Assembly (NCBI GenBank): GCA_031269165.1
Contig: JAISZQ010000280.1
Coordinates: forward strand, 1-6,379
Source: Spirochaetaceae bacterium
GTDB lineage: Bacteria > Spirochaetota > Spirochaetia > Treponematales > Breznakiellaceae
DNA length: 6,379 bases
Reading direction: 5' to 3'
The position numbers and the translations under genes were made by a program. Below, piece by piece: positions 1-5,641 of the stretch (the first letter of the stretch is position 1; every line of letters begins with the position of its first letter). The notes beneath the pieces are model-generated. The model was not told the DNA's origin and made no database searches. It saw only the letters and a list, made by a program, of their open reading frames with translations.

Positions 1-185
1 ATGGCGCTGTCCACCTCCTCCTCCGTGGAAACCCCGGAGAAGAAGTCGACGGTCGGTGGTTCCTCCGCGCCCTGCATCCTGACGAAATCTTCCAGAAAGT
101 CGCACCCCGTAAATCCCACCGCTATAATGCCGAGCGCGAACACCACAACCGCCACCGCAATACCGCGAAAATCATTCTGCTTCAT
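1..185 (-). CDS. N-terminus of an unrecognised lipoprotein or membrane-anchored protein (partial)
   Basis: An open frame of 61 codons runs from ATG at 185 to the left edge without a stop, so only the N-terminus is visible. It starts MKQNDFRGIAV and has a hydrophobic stretch at about residues 9-27, then FTGC with Cys28, then an acidic segment (DFLEDF, EEPP, TEEEVD). A short charged N-region, a hydrophobic core and a Gly-Cys boundary fit a lipoprotein signal peptide with a relaxed lipobox. A single-pass membrane anchor is the alternative. The start is supported by GAGGAG seven bases upstream. The plus-strand frame over the same bases lacks such a site and is taken as a shadow. I do not recognise the family and cannot assign a function. 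The gene diverges from the repeat-filled region that precedes ilvC. Confidence 0.6.
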   Translation of the reverse strand, partial: MKQNDFRGIAVAVVVFALGIIAVGFTGCDFLEDFVRMQGAEEPPTVDFFSGVSTEEEVDSA

Positions 186-192
186 ACCATAT

Positions 193-198
193 CTCCTC
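193..198 (-). promoter_or_regulatory. Ribosome binding site of the left-edge gene
   Basis: GAGGAG on the minus strand, seven bases before the ATG at 185. It is the main reason for preferring the minus-strand reading of the left edge. No convincing -35/-10 pair was found upstream, although an AT-rich TATATATT lies at 209-218. Confidence 0.6.
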
Positions 199-224
199 TT
201 AAGAAACAAAAATATATAACAACA

Positions 225-238
225 GGGGAATCGTCCCC
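225..238. repeat. Small hairpin in the upstream region of the left-edge gene
   Basis: Perfect 5-bp arms GGGGA/TCCCC separated by ATCG. It lies about 40 bases upstream of the minus-strand start at 185, so it could be in that gene's 5' untranslated region. It has no T-tract and no family match, so its role is unknown. Confidence 0.3.
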
Positions 239-311
239 CGCTCTTATCTCTTATGATTTAACGTTTTTAAATAACCGCAAACCTCTTCTCGCCCCAAAGG
301 GCCTTCCCCGT

Positions 312-346
312 CTGGATTGCTTCGCCGCTTCGTGGCTCGCAATGAC
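312..346. repeat. Half copy of the dispersed palindromic repeat
   Basis: This is one arm only of the repeat found throughout the window: CTGGATTGCTTCGCC at the inner end, running to CTCGCAATGAC at the outer end. The partner arm is absent on its left, so it is a truncated or half unit. It sits 10 bases from the complete element at 357-452. Confidence 0.7.
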
Positions 347-356
347 AACGCTCTCC

Positions 357-452
357 GTCATTGCGAGCGAAGCGAAGCAATCCAGTGCGAGGGCCTCCCC
401 CGTCTGGATTGCTTCGCCAACGGCAACTGTGTTGCCGCCGTTTCGCAATGAC
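357..452. repeat. Dispersed palindromic repeat, copy A
   Basis: Left arm GTCATTGCGAGCGAAGCGAA, then GCAATCCAG. An 18-nt linker follows, then the right arm CTGGATTGCTTCGCC through to CGCAATGAC. The right arm carries extra bases (a GGCAAC...GTTGCC-type insert) before its terminal CGCAATGAC. The transcript would fold into a long stem. No transposase is encoded inside, so it is MITE-like or REP-like. Translating such repeats gives LDCFASLAMT peptides, which explains the spurious open frames between 251 and 775. Confidence 0.8.
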
Positions 453-483
453 AGGAACGGAACGCGCCATTTCCAAAACACGC

Positions 484-516
484 CATTCTCCATTTTCAAT
501 TCTCCATTCTCCATTC
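484..516. repeat. Short direct repeats (CATTCTCCATT)
   Basis: A low-complexity run of CATTCTCCATT and CAATTCTCCATT units lies between two copies of the dispersed palindrome. It is a simple tandem array of about 10-14 nt units with slight variation. No coding role is visible. Confidence 0.55.
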
Positions 517-530
517 GCCCCAAAGGGGCG
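516..530. repeat. Perfect 6-bp hairpin CGCCCC-AAA-GGGGCG
   Basis: Perfect arms with a 3-nt loop, directly after the CATTCTCC tandem run. A similar GCCCCAAAGGG string lies at 292-302. There is no T-tract, so it is not an obvious terminator. Confidence 0.45.
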
Positions 531-536
531 CCCCCC

Positions 537-638
537 GTCATTGCGAGCGAGTCCCCCGTCATTGCGAGCGAAGCGAAGCAATCCAGGGTGAGAATCTTTT
601 CCCGTCTGGATTGCTTCACCCTTCGGGTTCGCAATGAC
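537..638. repeat. Dispersed palindromic repeat, copy B, with a 21-nt half-unit prefix
   Basis: The complete palindrome is 558-638 (GTCATTGCGAGCGAAGCGAA... to ...TTCGCAATGAC). Directly before it, 537-557 is a shortened copy of the outer arm (GTCATTGCGAGCGAGTCCCC). The same prefix-plus-element arrangement recurs at 651 and 6094. The linker is GGTGAGAATCTTTTCCCGT, close to that of copy C. Confidence 0.75.
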
Positions 639-650
639 GATTCTCCCCCC

Positions 651-740
651 GTCATTGCGAGTGAGCCCTTCGTCATTGCGAGCGGAGCGAAGCAATCCAG
701 TGCGAGGGTCTTTTCCCGTCTGGATTGCTTCGTCGTCCCC
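651..740. repeat. Dispersed palindromic repeat, copy C, with prefix and a truncated right arm
   Basis: The half-unit prefix is 651-671 and the left arm is 672-700 (one base differs: AGCGGAGCG). The linker is TGCGAGGGTCTTTTCCCGT and the right arm starts at 720. The right arm does not reach the usual CGCAATGAC end. After GGATTGCTTCGTCG it changes to TCCCCTTCGACAGGTTCAAC, so this copy is truncated or fused to another sequence. Confidence 0.7.
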
Positions 741-861
741 TTCGACAGGTTCAACGAATGAGTTATATTTGTCAAAAAATGACGTGCAGTGATGCCGGGA
801 TAAAAACGTACTGAGGGCGCGTTCAGATAAAAGATGACAGGCGGGCGTTTTCAGAGGGGGC

Positions 862-890
862 TTGACACGATTTTTGCGTAGTTGTATTAA
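862..890 (+). promoter_or_regulatory. Sigma70-like promoter with no adjacent gene
   Basis: TTGACA (862-867) is a perfect -35 box. A 17-bp spacer and TATTAA (885-890, 4 of 6) follow. Transcription would begin near 897, almost 400 bases upstream of ilvC. The product could be a long ilvC leader or a small RNA. The transcript start GGGCG (891-895) could pair with CGCCC at 943-947. The only start codon nearby (902) gives a 13-residue peptide without a ribosome binding site inside the transcript. The promoter reading is good, but the product is unknown. Confidence 0.45.
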
Positions 891-1051
891 GGGCGGGGGT
901 CATGAGTAGCCGCGTAGCCGCGAATGGCATAGTCTGTTTTTAGCGCCCGTGTTAAAAGCATACTATAAGTATATCACATCAAGAAAAAAATTTCAAGTAG
1001 GCAGGTTTAACGAAAAAACGGCTATTACCGCAACAAGGGAAGCGTTTTTGA

Positions 1052-1138
1052 CCACGGATTGACGCGGATTTTCACGGATTATACCCCGCTCGATCCGTGT
1101 TAATCCGCGAAAATCCGCGGACCTTTCTTTTCTTTTTG
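1052..1138. repeat. Imperfect inverted repeat with T-rich flank (possible terminator)
   Basis: The left arm (CCACGGATTGACGCGG..., 1052-1081) is largely complementary to 1101-1120 (TAATCCGCGAAAATCCGCGG). Twenty positions pair with two mismatches across a loop of about 19 nt. The right arm is followed by the pyrimidine-rich ACCTTTCTTTTCTTTTTG, so it could stop transcription coming from the 862 promoter. A half copy of the same family occurs at 6055-6084, so its origin is a dispersed repeat. Any terminator function is inferred. Confidence 0.5.
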
Positions 1139-1180
1139 CTTAAGTTGTTGACAGTGGGAGACTTCCCCCTTTTGCTGAGA

Positions 1181-1202
1181 TTTTGAACAGGCTCTAAGAT
1201 TC
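1181..1202 (+). repeat. Dispersed short repeat TTTTGAACAGGCTCTAAG, copy 1
   Basis: The 18-nt string recurs exactly at 6028-6045, and in both copies it is followed by (G)ATTC. Its core GAACAGGCTC also forms the arms of the inverted repeat at 2344-2401. It lies 30 bases upstream of the ilvC -35 box. No function can be assigned. Confidence 0.55.
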
Positions 1203-1230
1203 ATCTTATTTGAGAGGGCAGGCGGGGCGG

Positions 1231-1259
1231 TTGACGGTTTCGCGGAAACGGGATAGACT
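1231..1259 (+). promoter_or_regulatory. Probable ilvC promoter
   Basis: TTGACG (5 of 6) at 1231-1236, a 17-bp spacer, and TAGACT (4 of 6) at 1254-1259. Transcription would start around 1265-1267, giving a leader of about 27 nt that contains the GGAGG ribosome binding site. The spacer holds a 13-nt inverted repeat GTTTC-GCG-GAAAC (1237-1249), which could be an operator. No T-box, leader peptide or riboswitch is visible in this short leader. Confidence 0.5.
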
Positions 1260-1282
1260 GTTGTATTATCATAAGTGGTTCT

Positions 1283-1287
1283 GGAGG
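1283..1287 (+). promoter_or_regulatory. ilvC ribosome binding site that decides the start
   Basis: GGAGG sits 5 nt before the ATG at 1293. It lies downstream of the in-frame GTG at 1275, so it rules that GTG out as the main start and supports a 333-residue protein. Confidence 0.75.
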
Positions 1288-1292
1288 AACGT

Positions 1293-2294
1293 ATGGCGGT
1301 GATGTATTATGAGAAGGATTGTGATCTTGGGGCGTTGCGGAGCAAGACGATAGCGGTTATCGGGTATGGCTCGCAGGGGCACGCGCACGCTTTGAACGCG
1401 AAGGAGTCGGGGCTCAAGGTCATTGTCGGGTTGTATGAGGGTTCTCCGTCGTGGAAGCGGGCTGAGGCGGCGGGGCTCACGGTGAAGACGGCGGCGGACG
1501 CGGCGAAAGAGGCCGATTTTATCATGATCCTTATCAACGATGAGAAGCAGGCGCGGCTCTACCAAGAGTCGATCAAGCCGAATCTCAAGCCGGGGAAGAC
1601 GCTTGCTTTTGCCCACGGGTTCAACATTCATTTCGGGCAGATTGTGCCGCCGGCCGACATTAACGTGGTGATGATCGCGCCCAAGGGGCCGGGACACACG
1701 GTGCGCGAGCAATACCAGGCGGGCGCGGGGGTTCCGTGTCTGATCGCGGTTCAGCAAGACGCGACCGGTGACGCGAAACGGCTGGGGCTTGCCTATGCGG
1801 CGGCGATTGGCGGGGCGCGGGCCGGTGTGCTGGAGACTACGTTTAAGGAAGAAACCGAGACCGATCTCTTTGGCGAGCAAGCCGTTCTCTGCGGCGGGGT
1901 CTCGGCGTTGATGAAGTGTGGGTTCGAGGTGCTGACCGAGGCGGGCTACCAGCCGGAGAGCGCCTATTTTGAGGTCATGCACGAGATGAAGCTCATCATC
2001 GATCTTGTGAATCGGGGCGGGCTCTCGTTTATGCGTTACTCGATTTCCGACACGGCCGAGTATGGCGACTATGTTACCGGGCCTAAGATCATCACCGAGG
2101 AAACCAAGAACACGATGCGCCAGGTGCTCAAGGACATTCAGACCGGCAAGTTCGCCCGCGAGTGGATCTTGGAGAACCAAGTGAACCGCCCGAACTTCAA
2201 CCGTCTGCGCGCAATCGAGGCCGCCCACCCCATCGAGAAAGTCGGCAAAGAACTGCGCGGCATGATGACGTGGCTCCAAAAACCCAACGCCTGA
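1293..2294 (+). CDS. ilvC: Ketol-acid reductoisomerase (NADP-type, class I)
   Basis: This enzyme converts acetolactate and acetohydroxybutyrate by Mg-dependent alkyl migration and NAD(P)H reduction. It is the second common step of valine and isoleucine synthesis and is cytosolic. The 333-residue product has the usual class I length. A Rossmann motif GYGSQGHAHALN spans residues 24-35. The cofactor loop VGLYEGSPSW (45-54) keeps the serines but has Tyr48 where Arg is common. Expected catalytic and metal residues are present: His108 (AHGFNIHF), Asp191 and Glu195 (ETDLFGEQ), Glu227 and Glu231 (FEVMHEMK), and Ser252 (SISDTAEYG). The C-terminus is intact. No ilvB, ilvN, ilvD or leuA neighbour is visible, so the gene appears monocistronic here, bounded on both sides by repeats. 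Its own promoter is likely at 1231-1259. NADPH versus NADH preference cannot be decided by eye. Confidence 0.97.
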   Translation: MAVMYYEKDCDLGALRSKTIAVIGYGSQGHAHALNAKESGLKVIVGLYEGSPSWKRAEAAGLTVKTAADAAKEADFIMILINDEKQARLYQESIKPNLKPGKTLAFAHGFNIHFGQIVPPADINVVMIAPKGPGHTVREQYQAGAGVPCLIAVQQDATGDAKRLGLAYAAAIGGARAGVLETTFKEETETDLFGEQAVLCGGVSALMKCGFEVLTEAGYQPESAYFEVMHEMKLIIDLVNRGGLSFMRYSISDTAEYGDYVTGPKIITEETKNTMRQVLKDIQTGKFAREWILENQVNRPNFNRLRAIEAAHPIEKVGKELRGMMTWLQKPNA

Positions 2295-2343
2295 CCGCCT
2301 GTCGAAGGTGGTCTGTCCGTTTTTGAACGGTCCCCTCTATAAA

Positions 2344-2401
2344 GAGCCTGTTCCAAAACTCATTGACGGTGCGCTAACGCACGCGGTTTTGGAACAGGCT
2401 C
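2344..2401. repeat. 16-bp perfect inverted repeat after ilvC (possible terminator)
   Basis: The arms GAGCCTGTTCCAAAAC (2344-2359) and its complement (2386-2401) are perfect. A second small hairpin GTGCG-CTAA-CGCAC (2369-2382) lies in the loop. It starts 50 bases after the ilvC stop codon, so read-through transcripts would fold here, but no T-tract follows the stem. The right arm shares GAACAGGCTC with the dispersed repeats at 1181 and 6028. It is therefore primarily a repeat element that may act as a transcript 3' end. Confidence 0.6.
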
Positions 2402-2499
2402 GCTCGTAATAAAAGGCACTCGACATTATCAGCGCGAAAATAACCGTCACGAGCAAGTGATCCCGCCGAGATACGGGGCCGGGGGGCGTGGCGGGCATC

Positions 2500-2605
2500 G
2501 TCATTGCGAGGAGGCGGCGTGCTACCTTCGGTAGCCAGTGCCGACGACGAAGCAATCCAGACGAGGGGCGTTCCCCCTGGATTGCCGCGCTTCGCTCGCA
2601 ATGAC
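2500..2605. repeat. Dispersed palindromic repeat, copy D
   Basis: A 106-nt element from GTCATTGCGAG to CGCAATGAC. Its left arm contains an extra module with a perfect small hairpin GCTACC-TTC-GGTAGC, absent from copies A-C and F. The linker between the inner arms is ACGAGGGGCGTTCCCC. It is the first half of the tandem duplication. Confidence 0.75.
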
Positions 2606-2658
2606 GGGTGGGTGACGGGCGCAATGACGGGGGGTGCGCCGCGATGGCGGGGGGCATC

Positions 2659-2764
2659 GTCATTGCGAGGAGGCGGCGTGCTACCTTCGGTAGCCAGTGC
2701 CGACGACGAAGCAATCCAGACGAGGGGCGTTCTCCCTGGATTGCCGCGCTTCGCTCGCAATGAC
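2659..2764. repeat. Dispersed palindromic repeat, copy E
   Basis: A 106-nt element and the tandem partner of copy D, with the same GCTACC-TTC-GGTAGC insert. Its central 34 nt (2711-2744) is exactly the reverse complement of the centre of copy F (6135-6168). E and F therefore belong to one subfamily present in opposite orientations. Confidence 0.75.
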
Positions 2765-2801
2765 GGGTAGGTGACGGGCGCAATGACGAGGGGGTGCGCT
2801 C

Positions 2802-3000
2802 GTGCTGCCCCCGTAGGGGGGCCGATGGGCGTTCTCCCCACGGCGTGCCCAAGGGCCTCCACGGCAGGTGGCGGGGGGCGTTGCGGGGGGCGGGCCCACC
2901 GCTGAAGGGGGTAGCGGAGGCCGGCACAAACCATTTCGGGGTATACCCCCCCATGGGGTGTGCCGGCCGGAGCGAGGGGGAAGGCTTTCCCCCACCCCGC
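2802..3000. repeat. GC-rich mosaic repeat, copy 1
   Basis: Three modules of this stretch recur, inverted, at 5681-5860: AAGGGCCTCCACGGC-GGTGG (2851-2871), CCGCTGAAGGGGGTAGCG (2899-2916) and GGAGCGAGGGGGAAGGC (2969-2985). It also holds hairpins: GCCCCC-GTA-GGGGGC (2807-2822) and GGCCGGCACA/TGTGCCGGCC (2919-2928/2959-2968), the latter enclosing the palindrome GGGGTATACCCC (2938-2949). It ends about 25 bases from the 3' end of the lipoprotein gene. No credible gene is present. Confidence 0.65.
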
Positions 3001-3026
3001 TTGAGGTATTCTTAAGGAAAACGACT

Positions 3027-4403
3027 CTATTCCATCCTTGTCCAATTCGACAAACGGGATTCCAGGGTGTCGCCGTTTGTTCCGTTGCTGTTCGTCAATC
3101 GGATTTGTTCCTTAAGGTAGGGAATGATGACCCGCTCTTTCAACTCCGGGAAGAAGGACGGGAAAACGCCGGGAGACACGATCTTTTCTCCGGGCGGCAC
3201 GTGGCCCAGCATCCCGGTATAATACCGCATAAAGGCCGTCTCCGTCACGCCGCGCATCGCGGAAAAACCGCCCGCGATACCAAAAAAGGTTTCGGTAGTC
3301 CGTGCCGCTCTGCCCTTCGCAAGCATAGCGTCCTGACTTTCCTCGCTGAAGAACCAGTTGGTAAACGCGACGGCCTTCGCCTTGGCCCCCGATTTCCGGT
3401 AGACGCCGTAATAAACGATGTCCTCCGCAGGGACGATCCGCCCTTCGTGTTCCAGCCAGCGAAAATCAAGCGCGTCCCGGCGTTCCTCCGCCAATTTGAA
3501 GAAATCGGACACCCGCATGACGGTGAACAAGATCCGGTCGCTTGTTGCGAGTTTATCGGGAGACGCAAAAAAATACTTGAAGGAAAAATCATCGTCGGCC
3601 TGTATCGAGTCATTGGCGACGACGACCCATTCTCGCAATGTCTCAAGCGCCGCCTTTAACTTCGCCTCGTCCCACGCAACCAGCCCGGCGGCCGGCCATA
3701 CAACCGACCCGGCGGCTTGGTCCGCCTGCGGTACCGCCTCCCGCCAGTCGGCACCGAGCAACGCCGTGCTTAAAAACAAAAATTCCTCGTTCCAGAGCGG
3801 GGAAAACCCGACCTGTGTCCAGACGTCGTTTCGCATACGATTGTATGTTGCGCCCGTTTCTTGAAGTTCCGAGAGGCTCATAGAAAACGGATTCGGCAAC
3901 AGCGCGGCGTTGTTCCGGTCAAAAGCAATCACCTGCGCGTCAAAAGAAACCGGCAACAACACCTGATCGCCTTTCAGCCACCCGTCTTCCAGTAATCCCG
4001 CATAAAAAACGCTTTCAAGCGGGACGTTTGTCTGGTAGAAAGGTTTTATCGGTCTGAAAAGCGAGATCGTTTCGGCACTGTTCAGCCAGTTGCCGATAAC
4101 AATGTCGGGGCCATCCTTTTCATCCGGCCTCGTTTCCGCCAAACGCTCGCCCACGTTGTCGAAATAAAACACTTCCGCCTTGTACGGATTCCGCGCCGCA
4201 TCCTGTGCCGCATTGAAATACCCGGCGTACAACGCGACAACGCTTTGATCCGTCCATATTGTTATGATTTTCGCGCCGGACGAAGCGGCGCAACCGCCAT
4301 AGAAAAGCAGGACGGAGAGCGCGCAGAAAACACCAAACACCCGCGCACTGTTCCCGCAGACGAGAATGGTGCGCGTGAGGAACAAACAGCGTTGACCGCG
4401 CAT
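3027..4403 (-). CDS. ABC-type extracellular solute-binding lipoprotein
   Basis: The 458-residue product appears to be a family 1 (MalE-like) periplasmic binding protein, the substrate-capturing part of an ABC importer. The N-terminus has Arg at residues 2, 5, 11 and 21, a hydrophobic core FGVFCALSVLLF, then YGGC. Cys38 is the probable lipidation site, with a relaxed lipobox as in spirochaetes. KIITIWTDQSVVALYAGYF (45-63) is the typical first strand and helix, and PDIVIGNWLNS (99-109) is the typical second motif. The C-terminal half (FTNWFFSEESQDAMLAKG, then FFGIAGGFSAMRGV) also fits. The substrate cannot be predicted. ATG 4403 lies 4 nt after the purA stop and lacks a good ribosome binding site, which suggests translational coupling. 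An in-frame GTG at Val22 is a less likely start. No permease or ATPase genes adjoin, so this may be an orphan receptor. Confidence 0.85.
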   Translation of the reverse strand: MRGQRCLFLTRTILVCGNSARVFGVFCALSVLLFYGGCAASSGAKIITIWTDQSVVALYAGYFNAAQDAARNPYKAEVFYFDNVGERLAETRPDEKDGPDIVIGNWLNSAETISLFRPIKPFYQTNVPLESVFYAGLLEDGWLKGDQVLLPVSFDAQVIAFDRNNAALLPNPFSMSLSELQETGATYNRMRNDVWTQVGFSPLWNEEFLFLSTALLGADWREAVPQADQAAGSVVWPAAGLVAWDEAKLKAALETLREWVVVANDSIQADDDFSFKYFFASPDKLATSDRILFTVMRVSDFFKLAEERRDALDFRWLEHEGRIVPAEDIVYYGVYRKSGAKAKAVAFTNWFFSEESQDAMLAKGRAARTTETFFGIAGGFSAMRGVTETAFMRYYTGMLGHVPPGEKIVSPGVFPSFFPELKERVIIPYLKEQIRLTNSNGTNGDTLESRLSNWTRME

Positions 4404-4407
4404 CGGG

Positions 4408-5634
4408 TTAGTCCCACACCGCTTCACGGACAATCGTCTGGGCACGCTCATAGCCGACCGAAACAATACCCACCTCCGTCCCGCAGTAGTCCTCGATAAA
4501 CGCGATGTAGGCTTTCGCCTCTTCAGGAAGGTCATCGTAACCACAAACGCCGGAAATCGGCCTTTTCCAGCCCTTGAAACACGTAAGCAGAGGCTTTGCC
4601 GCCGCCAGTTTTCCAACCGACGCGGGAAAATCAGCCGTCTCCTCCCCGTTAATCGTATACGCGACCGCCGCCTTGATCTCGTCCAGCGTGTCGTATACAT
4701 CAAGATGCGTCATCACGAGGCGGTCAATCGCGTTCACCCGGCACGCATAGCGCAACGCGACGAGGTCAAGATACCCGCATCGGCGCGGCCTCCCCGTCGT
4801 TACCCCATATTCCCGGCCCGTCTCCCGAATAAACGCGCCCAGGCCCCCTTCTTCATCCCCGCCGCCAAACTCCGTCGGGAACGGCCCGTTTCCCACCCGC
4901 GTCGAGTAGGCTTTGAACACGCCCAACACCTTGTCCAGCGCCCGGGGCCCGACCCCCGCCCCGATAGCCGCACCCGCCGCGCTCGACATCCCGCTTGACA
5001 CGAAGGGATAGGTCCCCAAGTCAAGATCCAGCAAAGCCCCTTGCGCCCCCTCCAAGAGAACCCGATCCCCCTTATGCCACTCCATAAAGGCCGCCATATC
5101 AATCGCCATAGCCTCTAACCGGTCCCGATACCCCATGATAAAGTCGTAGTCGCTCTTGCCCAGATCGTCCAACTTGTCCTTCCAGCCCAAGTCGGCCACC
5201 CGAATCCCGTCACGGTCGCTCTTCATCGAATAGGTGATCCCAATCCCCCGCCCCGTCGTCCCGATAGGCTTCTTCCGCGTGGCGTCCCGCTCCTTGTCAA
5301 TCTCGATATAACTCGGCAACACGATATGCGCCCGGTCCGAGATAAAAAGCCGCCCCTGCGTCCCGATACCCTGCTCCTCAAGCAACGCAATCTCGGCAAA
5401 AAGCGCCTTGGGGTCAATCACCATGCCCGTCCCCAGCACCACCGTCTTCCCCGGATACAACGCCCCCGATGGAATCAGATGCAACGCATACTGCCGCCCC
5501 CCCGACACAATCGTATGCCCCGCATTCGCCCCGCCCGAAAAGCGCACAATAACATCCGCCTCTCCCGCCAGATAATCGACAATCTTGCCCTTACCCTCAT
5601 CGCCCCACTGCGCCCCAATAACTACGGTATTCAT
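4408..5634 (-). CDS. purA: Adenylosuccinate synthetase
   Basis: This enzyme condenses IMP and aspartate using GTP to give adenylosuccinate, the first committed step from IMP to AMP, in the cytosol. The 408-residue product opens with VVIGAQWGDEGKGKIVDYL. The loop GDEGKGK is at 11-17, with the expected catalytic Asp12, and His40 lies in NAGHT. IGTTGRGIG (124-132), LEGAQGALLDLDLGTYP (194-210) and the later STRVGNGPFPTE and TTGRPRRCGYLD complete the family signature. It is about 20 residues shorter than typical bacterial PurA. The usual GIGPAY is GIGITY here, but no active-site residue seems lost. The start at 5634 matches the family N-terminus; an upstream extension to 5748 would be repeat sequence. 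No Shine-Dalgarno site is seen. The gene leads a probable two-gene operon with the solute-binding lipoprotein. Confidence 0.97.
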   Translation of the reverse strand: MNTVVIGAQWGDEGKGKIVDYLAGEADVIVRFSGGANAGHTIVSGGRQYALHLIPSGALYPGKTVVLGTGMVIDPKALFAEIALLEEQGIGTQGRLFISDRAHIVLPSYIEIDKERDATRKKPIGTTGRGIGITYSMKSDRDGIRVADLGWKDKLDDLGKSDYDFIMGYRDRLEAMAIDMAAFMEWHKGDRVLLEGAQGALLDLDLGTYPFVSSGMSSAAGAAIGAGVGPRALDKVLGVFKAYSTRVGNGPFPTEFGGGDEEGGLGAFIRETGREYGVTTGRPRRCGYLDLVALRYACRVNAIDRLVMTHLDVYDTLDEIKAAVAYTINGEETADFPASVGKLAAAKPLLTCFKGWKRPISGVCGYDDLPEEAKAYIAFIEDYCGTEVGIVSVGYERAQTIVREAVWD

Positions 5635-5641
5635 ACCAACC

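Larger units (their letters stand above)
2492..2799. repeat. Tandem duplication of about 148 bp, period 159/160
   Basis: The block 2492-2639 recurs at 2651-2799 with very few changes: T for C at 2732, A for G at 2769, and one inserted base near 2790. The offset is 159 at the left end and 160 at the right end. Each block contains a complete copy of the dispersed palindrome plus a GGGTGGGTGACGGGCGCAATG-like tail. The near identity suggests a recent duplication. Open frames across it on either strand are repeat translations, not genes. Confidence 0.85.

Noticed and set aside
1..219. Plus-strand open frame of 72 residues starting at the first base
   Set aside because: It overlaps a minus-strand frame with a strong ribosome binding site, a signal-peptide-like N-terminus and a continuous reading to the edge. 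The plus-strand product is low-complexity Ser/Thr/Pro with no start signal visible.
312..740. Possible CRISPR array
   Set aside because: Repeat copies are long, palindromic, alternate in orientation, vary in length and lack uniform spacers. No cas genes are present.
251..775. Four long open frames on both strands across the repeat cluster
   Set aside because: Their products are reiterated LDCFASLAMT and HCEPRSGEAIQ-type peptides, which are translations of the dispersed palindrome and not a protein family.
902..943. 13-residue leader peptide MSSRVAANGIVCF as an ilv attenuator
   Set aside because: The predicted transcript would start only about 5 nt before the ATG, leaving no room for a ribosome binding site. 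The peptide is not notably rich in Val, Leu or Ile, and no classical attenuator hairpin pair follows closely.
1275..1292. GTG start of ilvC adding six residues
   Set aside because: The GGAGG ribosome binding site lies downstream of this GTG and 5 nt before the ATG at 1293. The shorter protein has the family's usual N-terminus.
1269..2279. 336-residue open frame antisense to ilvC
   Set aside because: It is a shadow of a highly conserved gene in GC-rich DNA. Its product is Arg/His/Leu-rich with no recognisable domain or ribosome binding site.
2971..2998. Intrinsic terminator of the lipoprotein gene (GGGGGAA-AGCC-TTCCCCC on the minus strand)
   Set aside because: The stem is good but no T-tract follows, and the same module occurs in the upstream repeat of purA, so it is part of the mosaic repeat. 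A weak terminator role remains possible.
2337..3045. Minus-strand open frames of 205 and 223 residues and plus-strand frames of 73-104 residues
   Set aside because: They run through the tandem duplication and the mosaic repeat. Pro/Arg/Gly-rich duplicated peptides and absence of ribosome binding sites mark them as repeat translations.
4404..4703. N-terminal extension of the lipoprotein frame by 100 residues
   Set aside because: It lies inside the purA coding region in another frame and is Arg-rich. A signal peptide follows the ATG at 4403.
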